This document shows positions 22,118 through 23,659 of a stretch of 23,659 nt of DNA, in pieces. The notes beneath the pieces are model-generated. The model worked only from the letters and a program-made list of their open reading frames with translations. It ran no database searches and was not told the origin of the DNA. Source of the DNA: JAAAOZ01 sp964496595 (GTDB lineage Bacteria > Chloroflexota > Anaerolineae > B4-G1 > SLSP01). How positions within the stretch are numbered: position 1 is the stretch's first letter; the number at the start of each line of letters is the position of its first letter. Made by a program: the position numbers and the translations under genes. The DNA lies in NCBI GenBank assembly GCA_964496595.1, contig CAZCAI010000070.1, positions 1 through 23,659 of the forward strand, read 5' to 3'.

Positions 22118-23443
22118 CTACCCTATTTTCTCGGAGATGCAGCCGTGCCCCCCTACAGCAGTCCACTGGCCCTCACGGGCAACTCGATCTATCCCGATAA
22201 GTATCCCGATCACGGCCCAGGGCAAAAGTGCTCCCCATCCAATAATCCAGGAGGTCGCATCCACCATCCCATGCGCCAGCATGCCCACCAGACTTGCCAA
22301 GGCCGCCTTACTCAGGGTCGTTTCTATGCGAGACTCCCTGTTGTCCTGATAAATATTTCTAAAGCCACTCACAACAGCTATGATCAAAGTAGCGATAAAA
22401 GCGATCAAACCCGGAATCCCCACATCAACAGCGATTTCCAAAAGGAGATTGTGAGCATGCGGGATAACATTCCCCGGGGAAACCAAAAACAGCGGGTAGA
22501 GCAATGAGACAACGTCATAGTAGGTACCAGCCCCAATCCCCGTGAAAGGGAAATCCTGAATCATATAGAGGGCGCGGCTCCAAATCTCAACTCGCTCCTC
22601 CCATCCGACCACCGCGCCGCCCGTTCCTAAAGCATCCAATAAAGGGCCAAGCCGTCCTTGATACACCATCCATCCCAGCCCCAATCCCGCCAGGGGTATA
22701 CTCCCCCACAGCAAAGGGAAGCGAAAAGCAAGACTGACAAACAACACCAAGACAGCCGCGATCCACCCGCCACGTGATTGGGTAGCTACCACCATCAGCA
22801 GCATCAGGGCTAATGCCAGGCTCGCCAGGAGAAAGCGAATGAGGTAGATGTCAAGCCAGTGAGCCAGAAACTCAGGCAATAGAGAGACAGATGAAGGCCA
22901 ACCATGCCGCTGCCACATCAAAACCAGCGGGAACGGCAAAAGCATCACCAGGGAACCGGCGACCATATTAGGGTTCAGAGGATCTGAAAGCAGTCGCGGC
23001 AATCGACTATACCAACTTCTAGGAATGGGGTTCAAAGGGCCAGCTTGCCACTCCATCGTGAAGGGGACTAATAACGCGATGCCTATCCCTATGGCGACCA
23101 TTCCCCAAGCTACTAATCCCAAATGATCTTCACCGTTGGCCCAGTTAGCGAGGCCATAAGCCAACGTGATGCCTGCTGCCAAGCGACTAACGGCAAGAAA
23201 GGTCACCTCAAGATCAGTCGTGACGAGTAGCGACACGCCTCCCATCAGGAGTAGGGATCCTACCGGCCATTCTATCGGCGTGGGTCGGGTGAAATATCCC
23301 TTTGCAGCGTAGCGCACGATCCACACGAAGGCCAGGAGACCCAATCCCCAGGGGGCCAGCGACGCGGAGAAAGAAGCTAATAAACACCCCACCAGCAAGG
23401 GGTAAATTTCGTTACGGTTAATCCACTCAATGATCAACTTCAT
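22118..23443 (-). CDS. O-antigen ligase/polymerase-like membrane protein (Wzy/WaaL superfamily)
   Basis: 441 residues with about ten hydrophobic helices. The central TQSRGGW (221-227) and the long outer loop with HAHNLLLEIAVDVGIPG (329-345, His329, His331) are the hallmarks of PF04932. These proteins polymerise repeat units or attach polymer to an acceptor at the outer face of the membrane. Ligase versus polymerase cannot be decided by sequence. It is the first visible gene of the minus-strand run; the Wzz-type gene follows after 69 bp. No clear sigma-A promoter is seen in the 216 bases upstream. Confidence 0.88.
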   Translation of the reverse strand: MKLIIEWINRNEIYPLLVGCLLASFSASLAPWGLGLLAFVWIVRYAAKGYFTRPTPIEWPVGSLLLMGGVSLLVTTDLEVTFLAVSRLAAGITLAYGLANWANGEDHLGLVAWGMVAIGIGIALLVPFTMEWQAGPLNPIPRSWYSRLPRLLSDPLNPNMVAGSLVMLLPFPLVLMWQRHGWPSSVSLLPEFLAHWLDIYLIRFLLASLALALMLLMVVATQSRGGWIAAVLVLFVSLAFRFPLLWGSIPLAGLGLGWMVYQGRLGPLLDALGTGGAVVGWEERVEIWSRALYMIQDFPFTGIGAGTYYDVVSLLYPLFLVSPGNVIPHAHNLLLEIAVDVGIPGLIAFIATLIIAVVSGFRNIYQDNRESRIETTLSKAALASLVGMLAHGMVDATSWIIGWGALLPWAVIGILIGIDRVAREGQWTAVGGHGCISEKIG

Positions 23444-23659
23444 AGTCCACTATGCCGTAGTTTGAAAACTACCTCCCGCCTTACACAATAGAAATGCCGA
23501 AAGCTTAGAAGCTCTCGGCTGAGATATTTCACGGGGGTCAGCCCTGTGAAATTATGGCCCTCGTGATCCCGCTCTCATCATATCCAGCCCCTGAGTTAAC
23601 AGCCCACCCAGTGTTTCCTGCTGTTTCACGGGGTCAGCGCCTTTTCTCTCCCCTTTCTC
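23444..23659. other. Non-coding right edge
   Basis: No gene is visible. It holds the hairpin GCCGA..TCGGC with inner AGCTT/AAGCT near 23493-23519, a second hairpin TTTCAC/GTGAAA with GGG/CCC (about 23527-23552), and a direct repeat TTTCACGGGGTCAGC-like at 23527-23545 and 23624-23642. The upstream gene or promoter of the O-antigen gene probably lies beyond the edge. Confidence 0.5.

Overview
The window is a bacterial chromosomal scaffold piece with high GC, dense packing and one 100-base run of N (5041-5140), which marks an unsequenced join inside thrS. The mix of genes (TGS-less ThrS under a T-box, a PyrK/PyrD-like pair, an AAA/PD-(D/E)XK protein, Sua5, a Wzz-type protein without kinase), the heptanucleotide tandem arrays and the GC level suggest Chloroflexota (Anaerolineae or Caldilineae type). 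That assignment is inference from overall look; there is no rRNA to confirm it. No tRNA, rRNA, CRISPR array or transposase gene was found.

Left block, minus strand, 6604 to 150: thrS (3' end lost in the gap), rluB-type pseudouridine synthase, (d)CMP kinase, dihydrolipoamide dehydrogenase, then PyrK-like and PyrD-like genes. thrS has a consensus sigma-A promoter and a full T-box leader with terminator. rluB has its own promoter so close to the ATG that its mRNA would be nearly leaderless. Two copies of a 99-bp repeat with inverted ends sit after cmk and after the dehydrogenase gene. The PyrK-like protein keeps its Fe-S cysteines but lacks recognisable FAD/NAD motifs, and the PyrD-like protein lacks the usual catalytic cysteine.

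Middle: rpoD (primary sigma factor) is the only clear plus-strand gene (7597-8814). Its roughly 1-kb upstream region is shared with thrS and is rich in structure: a promoter that runs straight into an intrinsic-terminator hairpin, a four-copy 11-bp tandem repeat, a second promoter, nested inverted repeats, and a spaced inverted repeat around the thrS -35 box. A strong terminator follows rpoD.

Right block, minus strand, 23443 to 9187: fourteen genes in one direction with many overlaps or near-zero gaps. In transcription order they are an O-antigen ligase/polymerase-like protein, a Wzz-type chain-length protein, nucleotidyltransferase (PF14907 type), small Fn3-like membrane protein, HprK-like kinase, PqqD-like protein, AAA/PD-(D/E)XK protein, Sua5, GNAT acetyltransferase, APS reductase, NAD-dependent epimerase, ABC ATPase and two ABC-2 permeases. 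The first six look like a surface-polysaccharide module linked to a compact nucleotidyltransferase/Fn3/HprK/PqqD cassette. The cassette resembles the accessory part of kinase-containing lasso-peptide clusters or exosortase-associated HprK/PqqD sets, but no cyclase, protease or sortase is present here. It is the best candidate for an undescribed system in this window. GNAT and Sua5, which are adjacent, each carry a related short in-frame insert that reads as a small repeat inserted into coding DNA.
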